64,000 nucleotides of DNA from an uncultured Dehalococcoidia bacterium (GTDB taxonomy: Bacteria > Chloroflexota > Dehalococcoidia > Lucifugimonadales > UBA1123): assembly GCA_958296105.1 (NCBI GenBank), contig OY282441.1:1523800-1587799 (forward strand), in the 5' to 3' direction. A program made the position numbers and the translations under genes. Every line of letters begins with the position of its first letter. The first letter of the stretch is position 1. The notes below the pieces were generated by a model that was given only the letters and a program-made list of their open reading frames with translations, was not told where the DNA came from and did no database searches. Below are positions 8,349-16,480 of this stretch, one piece after another.

Positions 8349-9262
8349 CGTCCGTTTCGCAGGTCGACGTCTCTGATAGAGACGATTTTGCCTCTGAACA
8401 CCGATGCGTAAGCGCCGTCGACCGTTACCGCGCTCGCGCTCTCCATTCTCTCTCTCGCGGCGGCGCAGTAGCCGGGGTCTATGTCCGCGCCTATGTAGGC
8501 GCGTCCAAGCTGTTTGGCAGCGACTGCCGCCGCGCCGCCGCCGCAGAACGGATCGAAGACGATGTCTCTCTCGTCCGTCGTCATCAGTATCAGCCGCTCT
8601 ATTAGGTGTATGGGCAGCTGGCAGGGGTGCGAGTCTATGCGCTTCGACCTGTGGCGCACCCTGTGAATGTCGTCCCAAACATCGCTGACCTGATAGCCGA
8701 ACCTGTGTCGCAGATGCTCCTTGCCGCCGTAGTCTTTGAGGTAGGCTTCGCAAACCCTACAAGTCTTGTGCGGCGCGCGGACGTCGTAGAACTTGCTCTT
8801 TCTGTTCTTGGTGTAGAACAGTATTCCGTAGTGCGCGGGCTGTAGTGTCCTGCCCAGCGGCTGACCGTTGGAGTTCCACGCTATCCAGTGCCGAAATTCG
8901 GCGAGGCCGTTGAGTATCGCCGCCGTGTGGGTGAGCAGTTTCGGGATGTTGTACACGAAGATGGAGCCATCCGGCTTCAGAATCCGACAGGCTTCCGAAA
9001 TCCATCTCTCCGTCCAGTCCATATATTCGCTGAACGGGATGTTGTCTTTGTAGGACGTGTACTTCTTGTTGAGATTGAATGGCGGATCGGCGAAGACCAC
9101 GCTCACCGAGTCCGCCGGCATCGAGCGCATCAACTCGATGCAGTCGGTGTTGTGAACTCTATCCGTGAGGCCGTCCAGCCCACTCGTCGGAGTCGCCCGC
9201 GAGTGGCCGTTTTCGGAAGCGTCGCTGGCTGTCCCCAACTCCAAGCCCATAAGTCTGTTCAT
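8345..9262 (-). CDS. DNA methyltransferase (N4-cytosine/N6-adenine, beta-class order)
   Basis: The 305 aa protein has catalytic motif IV DPPF at residues 59-62, a target-recognition-like middle, then motif X-like SHPCQLPIHLIERLI near 211 and motif I FDPFCGGG at 236-243. Motif IV before motif I is the beta-class arrangement. It should modify an exocyclic amino group within the site cut by the downstream nuclease; the site cannot be read from sequence. A CxxC pair near residue 168 is unusual but unexplained. A well-formed promoter lies 32 bases upstream, and the stop overlaps the nuclease start (ATGA). Confidence 0.9.
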   Translation of the reverse strand: MNRLMGLELGTASDASENGHSRATPTSGLDGLTDRVHNTDCIELMRSMPADSVSVVFADPPFNLNKKYTSYKDNIPFSEYMDWTERWISEACRILKPDGSIFVYNIPKLLTHTAAILNGLAEFRHWIAWNSNGQPLGRTLQPAHYGILFYTKNRKSKFYDVRAPHKTCRVCEAYLKDYGGKEHLRHRFGYQVSDVWDDIHRVRHRSKRIDSHPCQLPIHLIERLILMTTDERDIVFDPFCGGGAAAVAAKQLGRAYIGADIDPGYCAAARERMESASAVTVDGAYASVFRGKIVSIRDVDLRNGR

Positions 9263-9293
9263 ACATCATCCCGCTGATTGGATTCTTGCGAGA

Positions 9294-9322
9294 ACCATAT
9301 AGAACATTTAATCGCTTGTCAA
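9294..9322 (-). promoter_or_regulatory. Sigma70-type promoter for the methyltransferase-nuclease-CoA gene chain
   Basis: On the minus strand there is a perfect -35 TTGACA (9322-9317), a 17-base spacer and a -10 TATGGT (9299-9294). The ATG of the methyltransferase follows about 32 bases later. This is the only clear promoter upstream of the five overlapping genes, so it is inferred to drive all of them. Confidence 0.7.
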
Positions 9323-9384
9323 GGGTGTTTTAGGCCATTGCGATCCGACTGTCGGCAAAGCAGGATGACGCGGGCGAGCGGCGT

Positions 9385-10590
9385 CTACTCTGCGCCGACT
9401 TTCTCTCCTGCCAAGCCCTCGGTCTCCATGACCGCGGCGGCTCGCTCGTTCTGCTGGATGCTGCTCATTCTGGCATCGTGGGCGCGGTTCCACGTCTCGC
9501 GGTTCTCGTTGACGAACCTGTACGAATCCAGATAGTCGTCCAGCAGGCCGTTGACCTGCGGGACTACGTAGCGCGCCACCATATCCCAGCTTCGCAGGGT
9601 GTCTTCGCGGTTCGCCCAGTCGTGGACGAAGCCGATCACGCAGCCGAACCCGCCCGTCAGCTCCATCATCTCATGTATCTTGGCGACGAGGTCTTCGGGT
9701 GTTCCGATTACCGCCGTGCTTTCGTCCGAGAATGCCACGCCGTCCACCGCCTCGTCCGGGGTCTTGTAGATGGGGCCTTCGCCAGCGGCGAGCGTGCCTA
9801 CGGTGTACTCGTTGTTGTGTCTGAGCAGACCATCTCGCGCCTGCTCGCGCGCCTGCTGCCGGGTTTCGGCGATGTGCCAGTTCATCACGATGCGCCAGCT
9901 TCTGCGGTTCACCTTCTTGCCGTGCTTCGCGGCGGACTCCTCGGCGAAGCTCCACTGGAGCGGGAGCGAGCGCATCCCCGCCAGCGTCATCGAGCCTATG
10001 GACAGCACCCCCGCCTCGTGCTTGCCCGCAAGCGTCATGCCGGAGGGGGTCAGGATCGAGGCGACGGCGAACTCGAGGTTCTTCTGGAGCGGCTTCAGCT
10101 GGAGCCTGGCGTCTCGAAGCCTGAACCAGTCCGATTCATAGCTGAACCGTTCGTCCGACTCGAACAGGCGGCGGATCACGCCCATCGCCTCGTCCTGCCT
10201 GTCGCGCAGCGTCATCGGGTCCATGCCGAGCGTGTGGGCGTCTGACGGCAGCGCGCCCGGCCCCGATCCGAATATGACGCGCCCGCGCGACTGGTGATCG
10301 AGCTGTACGATTCGCTGGGCGACCATGAACGGATGGTGGTATGGGAGCGAGACTACGCCCGTGCCGAGCATGATCCTATGGGTGCGCTCCGCCGCCGCCG
10401 CTAGGAAGATTTCCGGCGAGGCTATGACCTCCCACCCTGTGGAGTGATGCTCGCCGCACCAGAACTCTTCGTAGCCCAGATAGTCCAGATGTCGAACCAG
10501 CTCCAAGTCGCTCTGAAGCTGAAGGGTGGGATTCTCGCCTATTGGGTGGTGTGGCGCAAGGAACGCGCCGAACCGCAAGTCTGCCATCAT
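9385..10590 (-). CDS. LLM-class (bacterial luciferase-like) flavin/F420-dependent oxidoreductase
   Basis: The 401 aa alpha/beta-barrel protein opens RFGAFLAPHHPIGENPT, with WCGEHHS near residue 43, LGTGVVSLPYHHP near 76 and GRVIFGSGPGALPSDA near 100. This layout is typical of luciferase-like monooxygenases that use reduced FMN, or of F420-dependent relatives. Substrate is unknown. It stands between two unrelated minus-strand genes with 270 bases of empty sequence upstream (10591-10863), so it may be monocistronic. One of three intact LLM genes in the window. Confidence 0.88.
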   Translation of the reverse strand: MMADLRFGAFLAPHHPIGENPTLQLQSDLELVRHLDYLGYEEFWCGEHHSTGWEVIASPEIFLAAAAERTHRIMLGTGVVSLPYHHPFMVAQRIVQLDHQSRGRVIFGSGPGALPSDAHTLGMDPMTLRDRQDEAMGVIRRLFESDERFSYESDWFRLRDARLQLKPLQKNLEFAVASILTPSGMTLAGKHEAGVLSIGSMTLAGMRSLPLQWSFAEESAAKHGKKVNRRSWRIVMNWHIAETRQQAREQARDGLLRHNNEYTVGTLAAGEGPIYKTPDEAVDGVAFSDESTAVIGTPEDLVAKIHEMMELTGGFGCVIGFVHDWANREDTLRSWDMVARYVVPQVNGLLDDYLDSYRFVNENRETWNRAHDARMSSIQQNERAAAVMETEGLAGEKVGAE

Positions 10591-10863
10591 GCACCTCTAA
10601 TATGAATTGCGAAAGCTATTCTACCCGACAGAGGCGCGGCAGATAAGCCCGCAGATTCATGCGTATGCGCGCGTATGCGGTCGTTTGCCGCGAGCGCGGG
10701 CTGTGCTGCTTGCCAGTCGGCATCTCACTAGCGCGCGCGGCGCTGAAAGCGCTCCCGATCCGATAGGCCGGGACACGAGCGGGAAGCTGTCGGTCATCGG
10801 GCGGCATCTCGCTGCCGCTGCCCTCTTGCTGCGCGCCATGCGGCTCGCGCTCGACGCGAGCGA
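10591..10863. other. Gap without a supported gene
   Basis: The stretch lies upstream of the LLM gene at 9385 and downstream of the permease-propeller gene. It holds only short reading frames without family signals. On the minus strand there is a TAGAAT -10-like string about 30 bases before the LLM start, but no convincing -35. No terminator hairpin with a T tract is visible. Confidence 0.5.
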
Positions 10864-13746
10864 TCAGCGGCTCGAAACGGTTACGCGCTGATCGGCGTCC
10901 ACGTCGGTCAGTACGCTCGTCTCTCCGTTGGCCCACTGGACGCGAACCTCGTCTGCGGTCGTGGCTGCGCCCAGCCCGAAGTGGGCTATTCTGCCCGGCT
11001 CCTGGGTCACGTAGTTGGTCGATGCGTGCAGCTCTCGCATCTGGGTAACACCGTTGGCGGTCACGTACACCCTCGAACCGATGCCGTGTCGATGGAGTGG
11101 CGGCGCGCCTTCCAGCGTCACGGCGAGCCAGTGGTTATCGTTCACGGAGTCGTTGCGAAGCAGCGTGGGCGCGGCGGGGCTGCGGACATGCGCGCCGCCC
11201 TCCACCGCGTACTCGTGGTTGTTGGTGACGAAGATGTCCAGATCGCCGTCGTTGTCGAAGTCGAACAGTATTACGCCTCTGCCCTGCCCTCGGTCGCCTG
11301 CGCCCGCTCGTTCTGCCACGTCCGCGAACGAGCCATCGCCAAGGTTCTCGAACAGTCTGGCGGGCTGGTCGTCGAACTCCTGCGGGTCTCCGTCCTCATG
11401 CCGCTGCACCCAGCCGTTCACGTGGTACAGGTCGAGGTCGCCGTCGTTGTCGAGGTCGCCGAAGCTGGCCGCCCAGCCCCAGCCGCCATCGCGGACGCCC
11501 GCGCCCATGCTCACCTCGTTCAGCGCGCCGCCGCCGTCGTTCCGGTATAGGCGATTGCCAGTGCCGCCGTGGATTCCCCTGTCGGGGTCGTCTCTGCCGA
11601 AGATGCTGGAGACGAACCAGTCCAGATCGCCGTCGCCGTCGTAGTCGCCGATTGCGGACCCCATGCCGTTTTCGTCTGTCAGCGCTTGGGTGGCTTCGTC
11701 AGAGATCTCGAACGTTCCGTCCCCCGTGTTCAGGTAGAGGCGCGACATCCCGTAGTCGGAGACGACCGCGAGGTCGGCGAAGCCGTCATCGTTCATATCT
11801 GCGAATCTAGGCGCGAACACCCACAGATCTATGGCGGGCGAGGCGCGAAATTCGTAGGCTTCCAGATGTCCGAGTCCGTCGTTGGCGTACATGATCAGAG
11901 GAGCGCCGCCGTTCGTCCCGATCAGCGGATTCGCGCTCGGCGAGGGCGACAGGTCGTTGACCGTCTTGGTCGCCTCGTGGTACGCGCGCGCCGTCTCAGG
12001 GTTCCACTCGCCGAGCGCAAGCTCCAGCATCCCATCGTTGTTCACGTCGCCCCAGCTCGGGCTGGTGGCGAACATTTCAGGCTTGCCGATCATGGATTCG
12101 TCGACGGTGAAGCTCCCGCCGCCGTCGTTGATCAGAAGATAGTGGGGCGCGCGCTGAGCGGCGACGACAATATCGACGTCGCCATCGTTGTCGTAGTCGG
12201 CGGCGGCGGCGGCGGCTCCCAGTTTGGTCGGCAGGTCAGCGCCCCTCCTGGCTGCCTCGTCCCTGAACGTTCCGTTCCCCTGATTCATGTACAGCAGGCT
12301 GGGCGCTTCGCCGCCGCGCAGCACGAACAGGTCCACCCATCCGTCTCCGTCGAAATCTTCGGCTGCTGCCCCGCCGATCATGTCCTTCGGCTCGATCTTG
12401 TCCAGCAGGGCTTCGGGCGCGGTGTGCGTGTGTGAGATCCCCGCCTCCAGCGTCACGTCCGTGAAGCGCATTGCGCTCGCTCGGCTGATTTCGACGTCCA
12501 TGCCAAGCGCGCGCGAGTAGGGGGCGTCACGCGCCGCCGTTTCCAGCTGTGGGGTGGTCGCGCCGTAGTTCGCTCGCAGTCCGAAATCGGGGCCGTTTCC
12601 GAGCGCGACGAGCGCGAGCGCGGCTGCGCCGCCCGCTATTCCGAGTGTCCACGTGCTGGCTCCGAGAGCTGCGACCGCCCTCTTGGGCATGACCTTCGCC
12701 AGTCCCCAGAAGGTGATGGGACCTCCGGCGGCGGCGGTGAACAGCAGCGCCGCCGCCGGAGCGGTTCCCATTCCGGACATGAGCAGCACTGCCACGAGCG
12801 GAATCTCGAACAGCAGCGGCACGTTGATGGCGATGCCGATGGTCGCGGCTATGACGATCCCCAGCACGTCGTCGCCGAGCCAGCTAGTTACCGCCTGCGG
12901 GCTGAGCCACTGTATCGCAAGCCCGCTGGCGAACCCTGCCAGAACCATCACGGGCGCAAGACGGATTACGTGGCCCGCCGTTATCCGCGCCCACTCGCGG
13001 AAGCCTTCGCTCAGAGCGTCCGCCCATCCGACATCGTCCGGGGGCGGCTGGCTCGTCTCCAGTGACAGATCGAGTGCGGCTTGGCCCTTTCCCCGCGCGA
13101 CTTTCGCCACCAGCGGGCCGATCAGCAGCGCCCCCACGAGGCTCAGCGCGATGCGCGTTCCGCCAATCAGCGGCACGAACACCATGGCGACCATGATGAG
13201 CGCGGGCAGGTTGAGCGTGGAAGATCCCTGCACTATGGACAGGGTGGTTTCGACTCCCGCGCCGCGCCTTCGGAACGCGGACGCCACAGGAACGATGCAC
13301 GCGGAGCATAGGCTCATGGCGGGGCCGACGACCAGCCCCTTCAGGGAGCCTCTGATTCCGGTGGCGTACAGCCCCCTGCCGCCGGACTGCGGAAACACGA
13401 ACGCCTCGGTCGCGCCCGCTACCAAGAAGGCGAACGTCATTCCCACCGCCACCAGTCTGAGATACGTCAGAGAAAAATCCCACCAGCGGGAGAGGAGCGA
13501 GGATTCGGGCGGCTGCTCTATGCAGAAGCCCTGAAAGCACTCCGCCGCGGGCGAGGTGGCGACGGCGAGATCGGCTCGAACGGTGTCCAGCTTGGGAACG
13601 CGGTTGAACACCAAGAACAGGGTGAGGAGAGCCGCGATCAGGGCAAAGCCGACGAGACGCCGCTTCTTCGGCGCGCTGTCGTATAGGGATTCGGGGAGGC
13701 CCCTGGCCCGCACGTTCAACATGGTGCGCAAGCTGCCCTGCTTCAT
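10864..13746 (-). CDS. Fusion: UPF0718/ArsP-type permease + FG-GAP/VCBS beta-propeller + UnbV/ASPIC domain
   Basis: From the ATG at 13746 the product is 960 aa. Residues about 30-390 are a multi-span membrane domain of the YraQ/ArsP permease type, with the signature CSACIVPVASAF at 147-158 and GTAPAAALLFTAAAGGP near 325. Residues about 415-870 carry at least six FG-GAP blades with Asp-rich calcium loops such as DFDGDGWVD, DYDNDGDVD, DYDGDGDLD and DFDNDGDLD. The C-terminus (about 880-955) is an UnbV/ASPIC domain (GIGSRVYV, WANGE). A GTG at 13788 also opens the frame but lies inside a hairpin. The propeller is expected to be exported; the substrate is unknown. Confidence 0.85.
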   Translation of the reverse strand: MKQGSLRTMLNVRARGLPESLYDSAPKKRRLVGFALIAALLTLFLVFNRVPKLDTVRADLAVATSPAAECFQGFCIEQPPESSLLSRWWDFSLTYLRLVAVGMTFAFLVAGATEAFVFPQSGGRGLYATGIRGSLKGLVVGPAMSLCSACIVPVASAFRRRGAGVETTLSIVQGSSTLNLPALIMVAMVFVPLIGGTRIALSLVGALLIGPLVAKVARGKGQAALDLSLETSQPPPDDVGWADALSEGFREWARITAGHVIRLAPVMVLAGFASGLAIQWLSPQAVTSWLGDDVLGIVIAATIGIAINVPLLFEIPLVAVLLMSGMGTAPAAALLFTAAAGGPITFWGLAKVMPKRAVAALGASTWTLGIAGGAAALALVALGNGPDFGLRANYGATTPQLETAARDAPYSRALGMDVEISRASAMRFTDVTLEAGISHTHTAPEALLDKIEPKDMIGGAAAEDFDGDGWVDLFVLRGGEAPSLLYMNQGNGTFRDEAARRGADLPTKLGAAAAAADYDNDGDVDIVVAAQRAPHYLLINDGGGSFTVDESMIGKPEMFATSPSWGDVNNDGMLELALGEWNPETARAYHEATKTVNDLSPSPSANPLIGTNGGAPLIMYANDGLGHLEAYEFRASPAIDLWVFAPRFADMNDDGFADLAVVSDYGMSRLYLNTGDGTFEISDEATQALTDENGMGSAIGDYDGDGDLDWFVSSIFGRDDPDRGIHGGTGNRLYRNDGGGALNEVSMGAGVRDGGWGWAASFGDLDNDGDLDLYHVNGWVQRHEDGDPQEFDDQPARLFENLGDGSFADVAERAGAGDRGQGRGVILFDFDNDGDLDIFVTNNHEYAVEGGAHVRSPAAPTLLRNDSVNDNHWLAVTLEGAPPLHRHGIGSRVYVTANGVTQMRELHASTNYVTQEPGRIAHFGLGAATTADEVRVQWANGETSVLTDVDADQRVTVSSR

Positions 13747-13760
13747 CTCCGCTAACTGCA

Positions 13761-13796
13761 AGCGGGGTGTGGCGCGATTGCTCGCCACACCCCGCT
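13761..13796 (-). terminator. Strong 14-bp hairpin between two minus-strand genes
   Basis: AGCGGGGTGTGGCG (13761-13774) pairs perfectly with CGCCACACCCCGCT (13783-13796) around an 8-base loop. It lies 27 bases after the stop of the binding-protein gene (13823) and before the permease-fusion gene. There is no U-rich tail on the minus strand, so it is either an imperfect terminator or an mRNA-stabilising stem-loop that lowers downstream expression. Confidence 0.7.
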
Positions 13797-13822
13797 GATT
13801 GCCGCGACCTGTCGGATGGGAG

Positions 13823-15736
13823 CTAGTCCCTGAAGCCGGTCTCTTCGGCTCTCATGTCTCGGTCCATCCAGACATAAGCCCACTTGGAGGCGTAGTCCAC
13901 GAACGCTAGAACTCGCTCGCCGTTGTGGTTCTGCACCCACGGCTGCCAGTAGTCTCCGCCGAAGCCGGCGGGAACCTGTACGTGCGGCGCAAGCTCGAGG
14001 AAGGCGCTCGTTGCGATCTGGATGCGCTCGATCTGCTCCGTCGAGTCGGTCGCCACCAGAACGTCCTCCCACAGCGCGTGCCAGTCGGGATCGTTCAGGT
14101 TCGACCTGTTCCACTGGTGGCCAGCCCTGAAGTCGTTCAGTCCGTTGGGTCTTCCCACCAGCTGGTTGGACATGAAGTCGTACTGCTTCTCGAACAGCCT
14201 GCTCTGGAGAACGGGGCCGTCAACCAGATCCAGCGTGACCTTGACGCCGATGTCGTCCCAGAAGCCGAGCGCTATCTGCGCCGCCTCAAGCTCCAGCTCG
14301 CTGGTATTTCGGATCATCAGGGGGATCTCGAAGCGCTCGCCGTTCTCGTCCAGCGTGAAGCCCTCTTCGTCCAGCAGGGCGGCCGCCTTTACGGGATCGT
14401 ACACGAAGTACTCCTGCACCGATTCCGGCTGCTGATCCAGCGGCTCGTAGTGGAGCGGCCACTCGGGCGTCAGCGGGAACGCGAGGTCTACCGCGTCTCC
14501 TTGGAAGAGGGTATTCGCGAAGACCTCCCTGTCGATCGCCATGTTCATCGCGCGGCGCACGTTCAGCTTGTCGAACGGAGGCTTGTTCATGGGCATCCAG
14601 AATATGTGAGCGCCCTCGATTGGCTTCACCTTGCCGAGGTCGGGGTTCGAGCGCTCTATGGCAGCCTGATCTACGGTTCGCACCGAGCGCAGCTTGTCTA
14701 TCTTGCCCGTGCGCAGCGCCGCCAGCCTGGTGGCTTCCTGCGGAATGATGATCTCGATGACCTTGTCCATGAAGGGGAGCGCGTACTCGCGCTCGCCCAC
14801 CGTGTGGGTGATGTACCAGTCGGGGTTCTTCTCGAACTCGATGGAGCTGGCAGCCACGTATCCGTCTTCCGTGGTCATCCACGGGCCGGTGCCGGACTGG
14901 TTCCATGGCTCGTCCGTGCCAAGCTCTATCGTCTCTGGGGGAGCGGCGATGAAGTAGGGGCCCCATGCGAACTCGTATCCCCAGAAGGATATGGGCTTGT
15001 TGGTGTGGTAGGTGACCGAGTCGTTGACGCCGTCTCCGTCCGTGTCGTCGGCGGTGACGCTGTCCACGAAGTCGTGTCTGGGCCAGCGGCAGTCCTTGAT
15101 GCGCTCGAACTCCGCCGCCAGCTCCTCGACTGTAACAGCCCTGCCGAACGTGGGGTGCTTGTCCTGCCACTTGATGCCCGGCCGCAGGTGGAACTGGTAG
15201 GTCAGCGGATCGGGTATGCTCCAGAAGTCTGCCATTGCGCCGGTGGCGAGCTTGTCCGTGCCGAAGCCGAGAACGGGCAGGTAGGTGGTGTCACCCGATC
15301 CGGATGGTCCCAAGTTGTAGTCTCCGAACAGGAAGTTCTCGACCGAATAGGTCAGCAGATCCTGCGCCTTGAACTCGCACATGTCCCACTTCGAGCCGGG
15401 GTCGCTTGCGCGGGCGAGCCGCAGAGTGCCGCCGTACGTCGGCTTGGTGCGAGTCTCGACCTGCTGCACGTCCTCCGGTCTCAGCTGCACCATGGAGACC
15501 TGCTGAGACTGTACAGGCACCTCCTTGATGACCTCCTTGACCACTTCCTTCTCCACGACGACCGGCACTTCGACTTCTTTGACCACCTCTTTTTCCACCA
15601 CCACCTCTTTGATGACCTCCACCACCTGCGGGGTGGGGGCCGGGGCAACTTCCTGAGCGCCGCAAGCGACTAGGAGCGTCATTATGGCCGCTCCCACCGC
15701 CGCGGCGGGCCAGTGAAGTCTAAAGGTCTTACGCAT
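13823..15736 (-). CDS. Extracellular solute-binding lipoprotein, family 5 (peptide/nickel type)
   Basis: The 637 aa protein begins with a lipoprotein signal: basic residues, a hydrophobic core and lipobox LLVAC with Cys25. Residues about 37-77 form a Val/Glu/Lys-rich tract (VVEVIKEVVVEKEVV and onward). The rest is an SBP_bac_5 domain (TYGGTLRLA near 95; ADFWSIPDPLTYQFHLRPGIKWQD; NVRRAMNMAIDREVF). It would deliver peptides or similar solutes to an ABC importer, but no permease or ATPase genes adjoin it, so it is an orphan. A GGAG site precedes the ATG and a promoter lies about 77 bases upstream. Confidence 0.9.
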   Translation of the reverse strand: MRKTFRLHWPAAAVGAAIMTLLVACGAQEVAPAPTPQVVEVIKEVVVEKEVVKEVEVPVVVEKEVVKEVIKEVPVQSQQVSMVQLRPEDVQQVETRTKPTYGGTLRLARASDPGSKWDMCEFKAQDLLTYSVENFLFGDYNLGPSGSGDTTYLPVLGFGTDKLATGAMADFWSIPDPLTYQFHLRPGIKWQDKHPTFGRAVTVEELAAEFERIKDCRWPRHDFVDSVTADDTDGDGVNDSVTYHTNKPISFWGYEFAWGPYFIAAPPETIELGTDEPWNQSGTGPWMTTEDGYVAASSIEFEKNPDWYITHTVGEREYALPFMDKVIEIIIPQEATRLAALRTGKIDKLRSVRTVDQAAIERSNPDLGKVKPIEGAHIFWMPMNKPPFDKLNVRRAMNMAIDREVFANTLFQGDAVDLAFPLTPEWPLHYEPLDQQPESVQEYFVYDPVKAAALLDEEGFTLDENGERFEIPLMIRNTSELELEAAQIALGFWDDIGVKVTLDLVDGPVLQSRLFEKQYDFMSNQLVGRPNGLNDFRAGHQWNRSNLNDPDWHALWEDVLVATDSTEQIERIQIATSAFLELAPHVQVPAGFGGDYWQPWVQNHNGERVLAFVDYASKWAYVWMDRDMRAEETGFRD

Positions 15737-15812
15737 CTACCCGTCTCCTTGTACGATGATCGAACCGCTGTTCACAGCCCGAATGAATACTGCCCTGCAA
15801 TAATACTGCGTT

Positions 15813-15841
15813 CTTGTAACACACCTCTATCTGCCTGTCAA
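15813..15841 (-). promoter_or_regulatory. Promoter of the family-5 binding lipoprotein gene
   Basis: Minus strand: -35 TTGACA (15841-15836), 17-base spacer, -10 TACAAG (15818-15813) preceded by TGT, an extended -10 feature. The start codon of the lipoprotein gene is at 15736. Confidence 0.65.
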
Positions 15842-15876
15842 CCAGTCGAGGGCGTGGCAACGCTGTATCAGCGCCT

Positions 15877-16250
15877 CCATCTTAACCTTTCCCCCAAAGT
15901 GGGAAGGGATATATACCCCAAAATCCCCGCTCCCTCGATGGCAGGGGGACAGGGTGAGGGTGAGGCGCCCTTGCCCCCATCCTAACCTTCCCCCAAAGTG
16001 GGAAGGGATACGTACCCCGAAATCCCCGCTCCCTCGATGGCAGGGGGCTAGGGTGAGGGTAAGTCGCCTTTGCCCCCATCCTAACCTTCCCCCAAAGTGG
16101 GAAGGGATGCGTACCCTAAAGATGGGGGAGGGCTAGGGTGAGGGTGAGTCGCCCTTGCCCCCATCCTAACCTTCCCCCAAAGTGGGAAGGGATACATACA
16201 CCAAAACCCCCGCTCCCTCGATGGGTGAGGGCAAGGGTCAGGGTGGCATC
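15877..16250. repeat. Four tandem copies of a ~100-bp GC-rich repeat
   Basis: Units start with CCATC(C/T)TAACC at 15877, 15977, 16076 and 16161 (spacing 100, 99, 85; the third unit is about 15 bases short). Each unit contains CCCCCAAAGTGGGAAGGGAT, a CTCCCTCGATGG string and an AGGGTGAGGGT string. The elements make small hairpins. No gene is supported between 15737 and 16480; the in-frame ORFs here are made by the repeats. Related fragments occur near 26514-26620 and 62648-62686. Confidence 0.85.
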
Positions 16251-16279
16251 CCACACGCAAAGGTGAAGCTCCGCGCTTG

Positions 16280-16395
16280 TGTTATAATAGCGCGCATACT
16301 CGCTTCGGGCGTGGATATGGTCGTGATCGAGGCGCATGGGCATCGCTGTCGGTCGTCGGTCACGGCTTGCCGCTTGGGAACGGACGAAATATAAT
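16280..16395 (+). promoter_or_regulatory. Promoter region of dnaJ
   Basis: The best candidate is TTGCCG (16367-16372), 17 bases, then a perfect TATAAT (16390-16395), 85 bases before the dnaJ ATG. A second, extended -10 (TGT + TATAAT, 16280-16288) lies further upstream without a clear -35. No CIRCE (TTAGCACTC-N9-GAGTGCTAA) element is visible, so HrcA control is not supported. Confidence 0.62.
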
Positions 16396-16480
16396 ACTGT
16401 CGATTGTTCTTGTTCAATGATGAAGAATACGCGCCCTGCCCGCGCCGCGGGTACTGGCGAGAGGTCGTCCGAGTCCATCT

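Noticed and set aside
2237-9262. Recent genomic island carrying the restriction-modification genes
   Set aside because: No integrase, transposase, tRNA target or flanking repeats were seen, so insertion is only a hypothesis.
13925-15673. 582-codon open frame on the plus strand
   Set aside because: It is antisense to the well-supported family-5 binding lipoprotein and has no family sequence; long antisense frames are expected at this GC content.
15882-16136. Small proline-rich ORFs in the repeat block
   Set aside because: They are created by the tandem repeats on both strands and have no ribosome site.
15877-16250. CRISPR array
   Set aside because: Units are adjacent ~100-bp repeats with no unique spacers, and no cas genes are in the window.
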